Shown: positions 34,191 through 45,785 of the stretch, one piece after another | Position numbering within the stretch: position 1 is the stretch's first letter | Layout of the letters: the number at the start of each line of letters is the position of its first letter | Assembly: GCA_948567375.1 (NCBI GenBank) | Contig: OX419760.1 | Coordinates: forward strand, 31,434,001-31,498,000 | Source of the DNA: Lunularia cruciata | Lineage: Eukaryota > Streptophyta > Marchantiopsida > Lunulariales > Lunulariaceae | Direction of reading: 5' to 3' | DNA length: 64,000 nt | Notes under the pieces: generated by a model | Databases searched by the model: none | What the model was told of the DNA's origin: nothing | The model's input: only the letters and a program-made list of their open reading frames with translations | Position numbers and translations under genes: made by a program

Positions 34191-36480
34191 CACCTCCAGG
34201 TAAGAAATTGTGGCTCCACATGTTGTACAACAAATGCTTGTAGACATTGATAATCATGCTAGTGGTCAAAATCAGTGCTTCAAAAGGCATCACACAATAC
34301 TCCATGAAATCCCTAACTCCAAGATGTAGGATATATCTAAAACTACTCCTCACTCCAAATGAGACCTATCCACTCCTCTTCACCAAGGAGGACCACTAGC
34401 CAAAAGGACTACTACTATCCCACATGATATTTACTAATCATCCAATATCCAAGATTAAGATTTTCTTCCACCTATCATGAGCGTAAAGCAAACAAGGAAT
34501 AAAATCTATTGTCTCACTCATCCTCTATTGCAACATATATAGTCTAGAAACCTCACATACTAGTGGCTTTCTCCTCTCTTCTAAACACTCAATCTCTTGG
34601 GAGGTATGACTAAAAGTAGGCAAAGGTGCAAGATTGTCTAAAATTTGAGGTCTTCAAGCAATGATGTCCATATCAAATGTCATCCACATCTCTCCTTTAG
34701 GCAATCCATGCAAATGAGGATCTATTTGCATCTCTATTGATCACATCTCTAACCCATGCTCAAGTTTGTGCCTCCTCACTAATCATGTCAATCCTATTAG
34801 TATAGGTTTCTCCTCATACATAGCAAACTCTCCAGGTAATAGTCTCAATGGGTACTCCTAAATAAAGATCATCACATCCTCATAAGGCCTCCAAAGATGT
34901 CCTCACCTCAGCCAACTCACCCCAAGCCCCCTTTAACTTAGCTAGAGTACTCTCTAACTCATTGCATGCTCTCTCAACACAACCTATGTACTCTCTAACT
35001 CTTCCAGAGTTGTAACTCTTAATGGTAGTTCCATACTTGCAACTAATAAGCCATTATCACTATCTATCTCCCAACCTCAAGCTCATTAGATACCCTCATC
35101 AAATCCTCCCCCTCTTTATGCTCTCACCAACTCAAATACAAGCCCTCTCTCTTTATCTACTCTTGGTCTCTCCTCTCCAACTCCCTCTCCCTTCCCTCCA
35201 AGTCTCCCAAAGCCTTCTCTCTCTCACTAAGAATTCTCTCTCTCCACAAGTGCTAACTCCTTCTCTAGAAGGGCTCTCTCTCCTTGTGCTCCAAGTCCCT
35301 CACTAAACACTCTCTCACTAGAGTTTTCTACTCTAGCACTAGCATCCAAAATAGCATCTATATCACTCACTCTCTATCTCTCAACACTTTACTACTCGGG
35401 TTGTGGTAGCCTGGGTAGAGGTAATGGTAACTCTCAAGGAATTCTCTCCTTGCACAAAGAAATTCTCTCTAGGTATCAAGGTAACATCCTCTCTATCCAA
35501 TACATGGGACTCCAGCAATAGAAGCTTGACCTCATGCTCCTCGGACCCTCTCTCCCTAGCTCCTACAATGCTCTCTCCTAACTTCTTACTCAAATACAAA
35601 CAATGAAGAAGGAAGCTCATCCAAGGGCAACCTTTCATGGAGTAATTTAGAGCACTACTACATGAGTAATGTAAAAGACTCCTCTTTGATAAAATCACCT
35701 GCTAAGGTTTTACCTCCTCTCATGACTTAAGCAAGATCCCATTAAACATATACATAGCTTGATGATTACCCATTGAATGAATACATTCATGAAACTCAAC
35801 AAAATATATGGATTCTAAGACAATAAACACCACACACTCCATGATATCATTTACTTTATTATGTATATAATATACATTATACACAAAGAAGGAGGAAACT
35901 AGGTGTTTCCAAGTAACATGCCTACTACCTAACACTCACTCACCCCACTATCTTGATTCTTGTCCTCTATTTTGTCATCTTGAATAAATGTCCCATCTTG
36001 GACTATAATGTCATAGTCCACTCCTCTTTCATCTATGAATTCACTCTCCATGATCACAAGAGTGAGAAATTGACCCATGAATGTCACCTTATATCTTCAT
36101 CCCTTTAGGTGACGGATCTATTTTATAAGAAGGTCATCTCTACACTTACTACCTAGAGCATGAGTTCCACCCAATCACAATCTTCTCTTGCTTGTTGAAA
36201 GTGTACCCTAGACCTCTCTACCTTCTACTTCACCATAAGGGAAAGATATCCATGCACCACCTTTGGCTAGCATGTAGAGACAAGTAGAGTAGCCATCATT
36301 TGGAATAATGGCCTCCATGCTAGATAAATGCATTGTCAAGCCATGTACCTCCTCATTGTATGATCATGCATAGAAAACCAATCTTGCACTAGAGTTTAGG
36401 GGACAGACTTCCTCCTTGCACTCCCAAATGGCAATGCAAAAGCATCTCAAATCATATCAAGAATCAATGTGAAGTGCCGG
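34191..36480 (-). pseudogene. Unknown element ORF (coiled coil), copy B
   Basis: Minus-strand relics from about 36480 leftward read TLVQDWFSMHD, RYMA then QCIYLAWRPLFQMMATLL, and KVTFMGQFLTLVIMESEFID. These align with TLVSDWFPQRD, RYITRQCVYPAFRAFF and RVTFLGQILTHLFVERGF of copy A. Leftward (35.0-35.3 kb) the minus strand is rich in gag/aga codons, which fits the Glu/Arg coiled coil. Many stops. Plus-strand Leu/Ser ORFs across this stretch are artefacts of the purine-rich coding strand. Confidence 0.5.
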
Positions 36481-37974
36481 CCACCAATAATACCAACATG
36501 TGTTACATGTGTTATGGCATCCATTGTCCTCACAAACTCTATGAATGATCAAATCTTCTAAATAGAAAAAAATCAAAAGTGGAAAATGTAACTTGTTCAA
36601 TTGTGAAAAATAGAAAAAAGTGTAAAAAGAAGGGTGAACCTACCAATTGCTTGTTGTTGATTTTTGTTGATTTTTGGCTTTTTTTCCCACGGTGTTTCAC
36701 TAGCATTTTGCTATCAACTTGTAGCAGTCCAGATTTTGCAAGGATTTCACATAGGATTGTGTCTTATCATGGGGTTTTGCTAGGATTTTGTTGTGAGTTT
36801 GCTAGAGTTTCATTGTGGAGTGTAATGTTTTGAGGCCAAAAGAACCTCCAAGAGAAACACAAGAGAAACATAAGGCTTCACCTCTCAATACTCCGAAGCC
36901 TCAATGGAGCACCTTATCTTTATTATATAGCAAAGAGATCCACTCAAAGGGCGCTCCACCCTTGAATTAGATACATGGATTGGTGATATGTAAGCAAGCT
37001 TCACCCTTAGATTAGTTGTATGGATTGGTGATATGTCTATCCTTGTCCTATCTAGTTGGTCAAACAAGTTTGATTAGAAGGAATCTTTGGGGAATCTTCT
37101 TGTAATAAGCTCAAAACAACATGGATGAGGTATCACTGGAAATCTCTCAATGAGACAAACTATGAGGGAGAAGGTAAAGCTTGTTTTACATGAGGGGAGA
37201 AAAATTTCAAATTTTTGAGGCCTAATGCATCCATTTAGGCCTCCAAAATTGAGTAAAGTTTTTGGGTGTTTTTGGCCTCTACCCTATTAGTGGAGGTACT
37301 CTTTTGGTGACACCTCTATCTGATCTACATAGACCATCATATTTAACATCCTTCCAAGCAAATTCACACCTCTAGATAATATGTCTAGCTAATGGTATTA
37401 CATGGAGTCGGATCCTATCTTGGGGTTTTGCTAGGGTTTTGTTGTGTTGTCATGCCATTTAGGTTTTTCTTCAATTCAATTAGGCTTTTTCAAAATTCAA
37501 AAGGATTTTGCTTGGGTGTTGTGGAAATCACAAAAGTTTTGGCCAGGTTTCTAATGAGGTTTAGGGTAGGTTTTGTTCAAATTTTGCAGATTGAGTTTTG
37601 GGTTTAGGGGGTGGGATTGAAAAGTGGGGGTTTTGCAAATAAAAACTTGAGCAATAGGTAGAACCCATGTGCAATATCTAGTGTCAATTTGCAAAAAGAA
37701 TATAAAGGGAAGAATACTTACATGGTGGCATGGGTAATGCAAGCCAATAGCAAGTTTTAATCTCAAAGAATCCAAGTCTGATTTACAAATTGACTCCACA
37801 AATTGTCAAATTTGGGATCCAGACAAGCCCACTTGATGAATGTCATATTATCATCCATTAATCAAGGGTTTCTTATCAACCATTCATCCTCTTGGAAATC
37901 TTCCATGTTAGGCATGTCCTACACTATCTCATATACGGCCACCATCTCCATCAGGTAAGTGCTCTAGTCCTCTT
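36481..37974. other. Spacer of copy B, no gene seen
   Basis: Contains repeated 'ttttgctagg(g/a)ttttgttgtg' phrases near 36.78 and 37.43 kb and paired 'ttagat(t)agttgtatggattggtgatatg' phrases near 36.97-37.04 kb. No coding signal is convincing. Confidence 0.4.
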
Positions 37975-38545
37975 CTTTGGTTGCTCCTTCTCTCCTTTCT
38001 TGGTTCTCTTGCTCACTCTCTTTACCCTCCTCCCTCTCTTGCCTTTCCAAAACCTCTTTGTCCTTTGCCTTCCAAAACCTCTCTATCCTCCACTACTTCC
38101 CTTGCCTTTCAAAACCTATGTGTCAAGAAATCTAGGTTGAGTAAGAAATATGGGTCAAGTTTTCTTGTCCTCTCCTTTGCTTACCCTCTCCCTCTTGGTT
38201 CCTCTTTCTCACTCTCTTTGCCCTCTTCCCTCTCCTACCTTTTGAAACCTTTTTTGACCTCTATCATCCAAAACCTCTCTATCCTCCATTCCCTCTCTTG
38301 CCTTTTGAAACCTCTTTATTTCTCTCTGGTGCAAAACCTTTCTATTTATCCTCCTCTCCCTTTGTCACTCTCTTTGCACTCTTCCCTCTATTGCCTTTAT
38401 CCTCTACCTTCCTAAACCTCTCTATTCGCCACTCCCTCTCTTCTTGCCCTTCAAAACCTCTCTATCTTTCTCTCCTACAAAACCTTTCTATTTGTCCTCC
38501 TCTCCCTTTGTTGCCTTACTCCTTAAACCCTTCAAAAATTTGAAT
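37975..38545. repeat. Degenerate C/T-rich tandem repeat
   Basis: The phrases 'ccttccaaaacctctctatcc', 'tcccctctttgcctt' and 'ctcactctctttgccctc' recur in shuffled order six or more times. The plus-strand Leu/Pro/Ser ORFs come from this repeat and are not claimed as proteins. Confidence 0.65.
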
Positions 38546-39219
38546 CTCTCCATACTATTTGTCTTCTCTTGCTCTTTTTCACTCTTTTGTAAAAAAATGA
38601 TTTTACTCTAAACTTTGTGTATCCTCTTCTAACTCTCTTGGCTTTCTAAAATCTGTCCCTCTTCCTTATTGGGAATTTTTGGAACTTTGATCCTTCCATT
38701 TGAGATGGAAAAACTCAAGAACTACCCTTTCTCTTTTAAATTCCTCTCTAACAAATAAACTCAAAAATTGTCTTTTATTTTAATTCCTTATTTTTAATTC
38801 TTCTCCCAAATGAACAAGTAATCTCTTCTTTCATTCCTCACAAAATTAGCCTCCTCTTTAATTCCTCACAAAATCATTACAAGGAGAACAAACAAGTACA
38901 ATTCCTCTTTAGTTCTTCATTGAATCATTAAAAAGAGAACACAACTCATTGAATCTTATATAGGGTGACATCAGTCAATTACAATAAGGAAGAGTAGTTT
39001 TGATGATAATGTTTGTTCACCCTTAATACAATGACCTATTACTTATCACAATACTCTTCCATTCAACACCAAAAGTAGATCTCATGCATCCACATCATCA
39101 CAATGGTCCATTATTCTCATAAACACACCTACAACATCATCTCACTTATCCTTAAATCCATAATGAAATATCTCAATCTAACCCTCAATATCCACTTGAA
39201 CTATCACAAGTGACACCTC
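38546..39219. other. Unassigned AT-rich spacer
   Basis: No gene or element terminus recognised. It ends at the TSD of the LINE-tail insertion. Confidence 0.4.
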
Positions 39220-39229
39220 TTTATATAAC

Positions 39230-39573
39230 ATTTGTCAAGGAGTGCGCGAGGGCTTATCATGTTAGGCGGCAGGGGGTACCACTCTCACTCTCATACTTTG
39301 TAGCTTACTTTAGACAGCGTGTATCCATTGCTCTACAGAGGGCAGTGGCTGGTGCAATCCATAGGAGAGCAATCACATTAGGTGATGTTTCTTCGGATGC
39401 TCCAGTTGTGTGTAGACCGTACGACTTGCATAGCTCGGATATCTTAGGTGCGGTAGGGCAGATTTCTCATACAGACTCTATTGGGGCTTAGCCCCATGTT
39501 ACCTTTTTTGTCTCTCCCTTGTACGGCTTGATGGGGTCTTCCCATCCTTCTTTTTTCCTACGCGGTCGCCTTT
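39230..39573 (+). mobile_element. 5'-truncated LINE copy with TSD
   Basis: Matches the last ~250 coding bases and the 3' structured end of the LINE, on the plus strand. The ORF end reads AYHVRRQGVPLSLSYFVAYF ... HTDSIGA and the stop, with no frame damage in this piece. It is followed by ggggcttagcccc, the gatggggtcttcccatcc hairpin and ctacgcggtcgcc. Direct repeats tttatataac at 39220-39229 and 39574-39583 are the TSD. Very similar to the full copy, so a fairly young insertion. It lies inside transposon assembly B. Confidence 0.92.
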
Positions 39574-39959
39574 TTTATATAACTAAACACTTGCTACTTG
39601 AAGTCTCACAAGTAACACCCGTTATAGAACTAAGCTCTAGTAAAACATCAATGGTTTCATGAAATATCATTGAAAACCACTCATAACACCCCACCACTTG
39701 GATACATTTAGATTTCATGGAGAAAATCCAAAATTTTATTATAAGGAGATTACAATTTGGTATTTTTATCCAAAGTCAAAAATCTCCATGTCTATTGAAC
39801 ACAAGACATGTATTTACCACGGCTACTCTTCTCTCTTCTCTACTTTGGCTATCACAGACAATGATAAGAGGTATTCTACCTCTATTTCTTCATCTACTAA
39901 ATTTTCTCCCTCTTCCCATATGTTTTACCTATAAATAAGAAAATTATGCAAAATGATAT

Positions 39960-40193
39960 AGGTACTAATCTAGAGCAAGAGATATCCATTCACTTCTTGT
40001 TTAGTTTTCAATTGTGCCCTTAATTCCCATAGTGAATATAATCTGCTATTTAAAACTCCTATATAATGCTCATTTACTACCCAAGTTTGCCCCAAATATT
40101 TATTAAAATCTATTTTGTCTTAAGAGCATTGCACTTTAAATAACGGCACCAAATGGCTCATTAAAGTATAGCCAAAATCACCTAATAGATATT
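39960..40193 (-). pseudogene. PIF/Harbinger-like transposase C-terminal fragment, copy B
   Basis: From 40193 leftward the minus strand reads YLLGDFGYTLMSHLVPLFKV, a stop, then DKIDFNKYLGQTWVVNEHYI and GVLNSRLYSLWELRAQL. This aligns with the C-terminal frame of copy A (28514-28708). The N-terminal part is absent because the LTR of a chromovirus begins at 40194. I did not find the missing half on the far side of the LTR elements. Confidence 0.75.
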
Positions 40194-40644
40194 TGTAAAA
40201 CACCGAGGAGAGAAATAGGAGAATGGAAAATAAAAGATCAAAATTGGACTCTTGAATGAAAGAAGATCCAAATGCCTAGCATGAGCTTGGGCTTTGGTAT
40301 TTATAGGGAGCATACAAGGCTCTTGAGAAGCTTCTTAAAGTTGCTCTCTTAGAATTCAAGCCAAGTTAATTAGGAAGTTTCTCAAGAAACTTCCTTTTAG
40401 AAGTCGCCTTCTTGGTGTGCAAGCTAAGCTAGTTGGAAGCTTCCTAAGAAGCTTGCTTCTAGAAACAATCTACTTGGGGTGCAAGCTAAGCTAGCCAATA
40501 AATTTTGTCTTAGAAGTCACTACTTGGTATGCACGTTACCCAATACTTAGAAGGTGCCAAGTAGCTTCCAAGATATTTGTAGAATTGGCCTATTTGCTAC
40601 TTTTTAGCCTTGACTAACTCATTGGTAAACTCCACATCGTTATG
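40194..40644 (-). repeat. 3' LTR of the older (outer) chromovirus
   Basis: Reverse complement of the LTR family at 44141 and 49405, but more diverged. It runs from tgtaaaacaccgagg (LTR end) to cgttatg (LTR start). It retains the ctataaatacc TATA block (reverse complement near 40290) and the aagcttc-rich region. It truncates the Harbinger-like transposase to its left. Confidence 0.8.
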
Positions 40645-42668
40645 TATTTCCCCACCACTAGTTGATGACGTCTTTGTCACCAGTGAAGTTTCAAATTATT
40701 GGATGGCAATTTGTGCATTCTAGAGATGAGAAAGAGGCTCCCAAAGTGGCATCATAAAAGGGATACCCTTTCTAGAGGACTTTGTACTCTATATGTTGTC
40801 AGCGGCCTTGTTGAATGTGGCGACACGCAAGAATACAATCAACTTCATACTTCTTATGATCATTGATATGGACGGGAGGAGGAAGAGGTTGGACACAAGA
40901 GGAAAAAGAAGATTGATTAGGAACAAAGGGTTTCAACTTGGAAACGTGAAAGATAGAGTGGATGCGCATTTGACAAGGCAAGGCAAGTCAATAAGCAAAA
41001 GGAGAAATGATTTGAGTGATATCAAAGGGTCCTATCCAAATAGGAGCAAGTTTACAAACTTGGGTCTCAAGTGAGAGGGATAGGTTAATGGAGGAGAGCA
41101 TGACCTTATCATAGAATTGAAAGGTGAGATCATGACAATGGTGGTCCGCATATTGTTTTTGATGATTCTAAGCAACAAGGAGATGAGCTTTGGCTTGTTT
41201 GAGGGAATGTGATATGGTGGTCAAGAAGGTAGAAGTATGAGAGATATGAGATGGAAGAGGAGCAAGAGAGGAACTTGGAACGAGTCTTGGCCAAAATTAA
41301 GCAAGAAAGGAGAGAATCCAGTGCTTGACCATTTGAAATTATTATATGCAAACGTAGTAGCTGCAAAGCACTCATCCCAATTGGTATGGTGAATATTGAT
41401 GAAGGCATGAAGTATATCCTCCAAGGTGTGATTTTCATGTTTGATTTGTCCATCAGTTTGAGGATGATAGGTCATGGTTAAAGTAAGCTTAGTGCCAAGT
41501 ATGTAGAAGAGTGCTTGCTTAAATTTTCTAGTGAATAAAGGATCACGGTTAGAGATGAGTACACAAGGCATCTCATGATGCTTGAAGATATTGTTGAAGC
41601 AGATCTGCACCAATGTTGGAGCATCCAAAGTATCAAAGGTTGGTGCCAAATGGATTTCCTTAATAAGCTTGCAATCCACAAAGACCACAATCATTGTATG
41701 ACCTTGCTTTGTCTTGGGCAAGGATGTGATGATATCCAAACATACATGTTCCCATAAGTAGATGGAATGGAGAGTGGTTGAAGGAGTCCATTCAGTTTCT
41801 ATTTGCCTTGTTCCTTTGGCAACTATCATAAGATTGGACAAAATCTCAAACATCTCATGCCATATTGGGCCACCACCATTGGCATTGGAGGGTACTCAAG
41901 GTCTTGTCCACACCCATGTGACCAACGATCAATAAGTCATGGGCTTCTTGAAGGTGCACAAGTCGAAGATCATCCTTGGCTGGAACATAGATCTGGTTCT
42001 CACAAAATAGAAGGCCTTCCTTGAACAAGAAGGTATTGTACTCCTTGTTGCATGCTGCAAGATAACCTTGTACCATCTAAAAGAAAGGATCTTGTTATAA
42101 AGTTGTCATAAACTTGATTTTGACTTTGGAGTCAACTAATACCGTTGTAATTGCCACCATGATGAGACTTCAGATCAGGTCATCATTATAGGGCATCGGG
42201 GATGACATGGAAACGCCTAGGTTTGTACTCAAGTTTTATGTCAAACAATTATAGTTATTCCTCCCATCAATGATGTCAACTCTTTGTGTGTTCCAAATGT
42301 AATGTTTGTAACAAGAGCTTGTGATTGATGTGTATGATCACTTGTTTCTCCAAGAGATAATGCCTCCATACCTTGGTGGCATATACCATTGCTAGATGTT
42401 CTTGATCTTGAGTAGAGTAATTCCTTTTTGTGGTATTTAGTTGGCAAGACACACATGCAATGGGATGTAACCCATTTAGGAATTCTTGCTACAACATGGC
42501 TCCAATTGCAAAGTTAGAAGCATCAAAATCAACCACATAAGGAAGTTGAGTGTCATATGGTTGAAGAATGGGTTTTGAAGACACCATATATTTCAGCTTC
42601 TGGAATGCTTCTTTGTGCTTGGTGGTCCACTAAAAGCTCAAGTTCTTCCCCAAGAGGTCAATCAATGG

Positions 42669-42740
42669 TTTTATTGATGGTTCATCCACTACTAGGCTCA
42701 TGTACCAATGAGCATAGTGGTGGATGAACCATCAATAAAA
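42669..42740. repeat. Long (about 33-bp) hairpin inside the outer chromovirus
   Basis: ttttattgatggttcatcca and following bases to 42701 pair with 42708-42740 around the loop gtacca, with one mismatch. The related younger element does not have it at the corresponding place, so it is a local inverted duplication. Confidence 0.85.
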
Positions 42741-42865
42741 ACTTGTCAATCATTAAATGCCCATACTTTTGTAATATATTTTAGAGTAAGCCAATCAATA
42801 ATGGTCTTGATTTTCTCCTCTTCCATCTTGATCCCTTCCAATGATATCTTGTTACCCAAGATGGT

Positions 42866-43127
42866 AACTTCCTTCTGCCAAAAGGCACACATTGACTTCT
42901 TGTAGTAAAACTTCAATTGATGTAATCATCTTAGGACTTCTTGCATGTGATTTGCATACTATATCTTTGTCTTGCTATAGATTAAAGTATCATCCAAGAA
43001 CTTCCTTCTGCCAAAAGGCATACGTTGACTTCTTGTAGTAAAACTTCAATTGATGTAATCATCTTAGGACTTCTTGCATGTGATTTGCATATTATATCTT
43101 TGTCTTGCTATAGATTAAAATATCATC
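42866..43127. repeat. 133-bp tandem duplication in the outer chromovirus
   Basis: aacttccttctgccaaaagg starts at 42866 and again at 42999, and the two units differ at only a few positions. It falls in the reverse transcriptase region and breaks the frame. Confidence 0.9.
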
Positions 43128-44140
43128 ACCATGCATCTATCCAATAGCCCATCCAACATCCAATGTATCTGATCCATGAAGACTATTAGAACATTAATGA
43201 GCCCCAAAGGCAAAACTCTCCACTCAAAATACCCATACCTTGTACAAAAGGCAATATTTTGTACATCTTCTCTTTCAATGGGAATTTGCCAATAGTCGCT
43301 TTGGAGATCCAACTTGGAAAAGTATTGTGCACCACTCAATTGATGGAGCAAGTCATCAATTCAAGGCAAGGGATATGCGTTCTTCACTATTTATTTATTA
43401 AGGCTATGATAATCAATATAGAAGTAAAGTCCTCCATCATTCTTTGGAACAAATAGTACCGGTGCTCCCCAAGGAGATGTATTATATTGTATGACATCCT
43501 TCTACAACAACTTCATTAATATTGTTCAGTACTCATCCAACTCCTTTGGTGAGACCGATAGATTGGTCTACTCATTGGAGTACTTCCTAGCAAAAACTCA
43601 ATCTTGAAGGGCATACCACAATCAGAGAGTAATCCCTTTGGCATATCATTTGGAAACAATCTTGAAAACTCCTAGACTATTTGATCAACCATTGCTTGGT
43701 GAGGCTTTTGATCCTCCTCAGATCCTCCATGCACAATTGGCTTGATCCACTCCACAAAAATAAACTTATCTTCCTCCAAAGTTTGCTCTATGGCTGCTTC
43801 ATTGATAAACTTTCCATCTTGGAACTTATCTTCCTTCAAAGCTTGCTCTATGGCTACTTTCTTGATAAAATTCTCATCTTGGGACTCACTATTCTTAGAT
43901 GTCTTACTCAAAGTTGCTAGACAACCTAGTCAGAATTTTCTACCTTGGTGTTGTACTTGAATTTGTTGTTGGTTCCAATCAAATTGAACCTTATGACGTT
44001 CAAGCCAAGGTAGACCTAGTGTAGAGGTGCAATTAAAAACCTCATACACTCCAAATACTCCTTCCCAATCCCCAATGTAACAAGATGTGTGGTATAGGAT
44101 GTAGAACCCTTTCTCCCATCCGTCACCATCAATCTGCTTC

Positions 44141-44606
44141 TATAACAATATGGAGTTTAGCGACATGGTTAGTAAGGCTAATGAAGTAATATGGAGTTTA
44201 GCAACGTAGTTAGTAAGGCTAATGAAGTAGAGAATAAACCAAAGTAGCCTAGAATATTCTAGAAGCATCTAGGAAGCTTCTTGGGAAGCTTCCCAACTAG
44301 TTAAATTGCACTCCAAGTAGATAGCTTCTAGAAGGGAACTTCTAGAAGCTTCTAACTAGCTTAGCTTGCACGCCAAGTAGACAAGTTCTAGAAGGAAGCT
44401 TCTTGAGAAGTTTCTTGGTTAACTTTGCTTGCACTCTAAGAAAGTGGCTCAAGGAAGCTTCTTGAGAAGCTTCTCAAGGGCCTTGTATGCTACCTATAAA
44501 TACCAAAGCCAAAACTCATGCTAGGCATTGGGAGTTTTCCCTCATTAAAGTGTCCCAATGTGAGTTTCTATTCTCTTATTTCTCTCCTTGGCCTTGGTCT
44601 TTTACA
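44141..44606 (+). repeat. 5' LTR of the inner chromovirus
   Basis: Begins tataacaatatggag, where the 3' LTR has tgtaacaatatggag, and ends ggtcttttaca. It has a tandem duplication of about 40 bp (aatatggagtttagc... twice, 44146-44225) that the 3' LTR lacks, which explains its extra length. It contains repeated gaa/ttc modules (next entry) and a TATA box. Confidence 0.92.
44252..44502 (+). promoter_or_regulatory. LTR promoter: heat-shock-element-like modules plus TATA box
   Basis: gaatattctagaa at 44252-44264 and ttctagaagcttc at 44340-44352 each fit three alternating nGAAn units, the consensus bound by heat-shock factors. More GAA/TTC units surround them (44326-44338, 44386-44402, 44455-44475). 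tataaata at 44495-44502 gives a TATA box, placing transcription start near 44525-44535. The same modules are kept in the 3' LTR at 49475-49487 and 49563-49575, with TATA at 49718-49725. Heat inducibility is an inference. Confidence 0.6.
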
Positions 44607-44619
44607 TTGGTATCAGAGC
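44607..44619 (+). promoter_or_regulatory. Primer-binding site (initiator tRNA-Met type)
   Basis: ttggtatcagagc directly follows the 5' LTR. This is the usual plant LTR-element primer site complementary to the 3' end of initiator tRNA-Met. Confidence 0.9.
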
Positions 44620-44859
44620 ATGAATGGGATGGATGGAATTTATGGACCATCGAATCCACTTTCGCTAAACCATTGGGATTTCATGTCCAGATAACCCAAG
44701 CATTATTTCATACAATTCATCACCTCGCGCTTTGGGCAGGATTTTCTACATATGATCACCGTGTCTGAAGAACCTTTGATACTTCCGGTTGTAACTTATG
44801 GAGAACGGTGGACATGATGCATCTATTAGATAAATTTAGAGTAGTGGAATAGAGTAGTA

Positions 44860-45785
44860 GCTATGGTGGCAATACCGGACATTATCCTTGCAATGTAGCA
44901 ACAAATTGAGCACCTTACTCAATTGTTGGATGAACAAGATCAGCAGCAACAAGAACAGATAGAGAGAGTGTCAATTTGAGTTAGAGAAGATTGCATTTGA
45001 TTTTCAAAACCCAAGGTGTTTGAAAGCAAGAATCTTTTGGACATAGTGGAGAATTTTATATTTGATTGCAAACATTACTTTGAAGCCACCAATCTTCAAG
45101 ATGAACAAAAATAGATTCTCTTAGCCTTTAGCCAATTAGATGGTGTGGCAAAACTTTGGTGGCGATTCCAAGTAGAGCGAGCGGAACGATAGATTGTTGC
45201 ACCAATTTTGACATAGGAAGAATTCAAGGATGCAATATTGGGTCAGTTTCAAACCATTAATGCCACCCGAGCCGCACAAGATATTGGCAGAGTTGAAGCA
45301 AGTTGGCTTAGTAAAGAGCTACATCACACAATTTCAAAACATCATCATGTAAATTCTAGATATACAAGAAGGTGAAGTTCTAGATTGATTTGTGCGGGGA
45401 TTGAAGTCACAAACCAAATTAGAGGTGACCATGCGGGAACCACAAAACATAGAAGAAGCCATGCAATTGGCTGAGCACTTTGATTCGTTGGTGGCAACAA
45501 CTTGGTCTCAACCTTGACTTACACAAGGCCTACCAGTACACTATGTATGGGTGGAAGAACTAGCACCAATGGAGATTAATGATATCCAACAGAGACCACT
45601 TGGTATGGCAGATAGAGAAAGATTGTGACAAAATGGAGGTTGTTTTTATTGTCACCAAGTTGGACATCACATTGTTGAATGCACACTCAAGAATGGACGA
45701 CCTCGACAAGTTGCCTAGATGGAGTTTTTGGAACAAAATGATCAGGGAAATGAGGAATCCCAGTAGGAGATTTTGAGCCGCCTAT
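44860..45785 (+). pseudogene. gag of the inner chromovirus (decayed)
   Basis: Frames broken by stops read pieces such as FDFQNPRVFESKNLLDIVEN and FIFDCKHYFEATNLQDEQ. These align with the outer element's gag ORF at 50053-50283. A zinc knuckle is visible at 45641-45682: CFYCHQVGHHIVEC, a C-x2-C-x4-H-x4-C motif used in nucleic-acid packaging. The amino-terminal start is not clear. With several stops it could not produce capsid protein. Confidence 0.75.

Larger units (their letters stand above)
40645..44140 (-). mobile_element. Outer chromovirus, pol part (Ty3/gypsy, decayed)
   Basis: Minus strand, left to right in plus coordinates. 40.65-41.0 kb: chromodomain-like relic (CILACRHIQQGR). 41.2-41.85 kb: integrase (WEHVCLDIITSLPKTKQG with the first Asp, then YHPQTDGQ and TLED). 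41.85-42.1 kb: integrase zinc domain (HDLLIVGHMGVDK). 42.25-43.5 kb: RNase H and reverse transcriptase (QLSGAQYFSKLDLQSDYWQI, FCTRYGYFEWRVLP). 43.67-44.14 kb: protease-linker region. Frequent stops make it dead. It stops mid-gene at 44140 and resumes at 49884, because a related element inserted there. Confidence 0.85.

Noticed and set aside
37892-38543. Three overlapping Leu/Pro/Ser plus-strand ORFs
   Set aside because: Created by a degenerate C/T-rich tandem repeat, with no domain and shifting frames.
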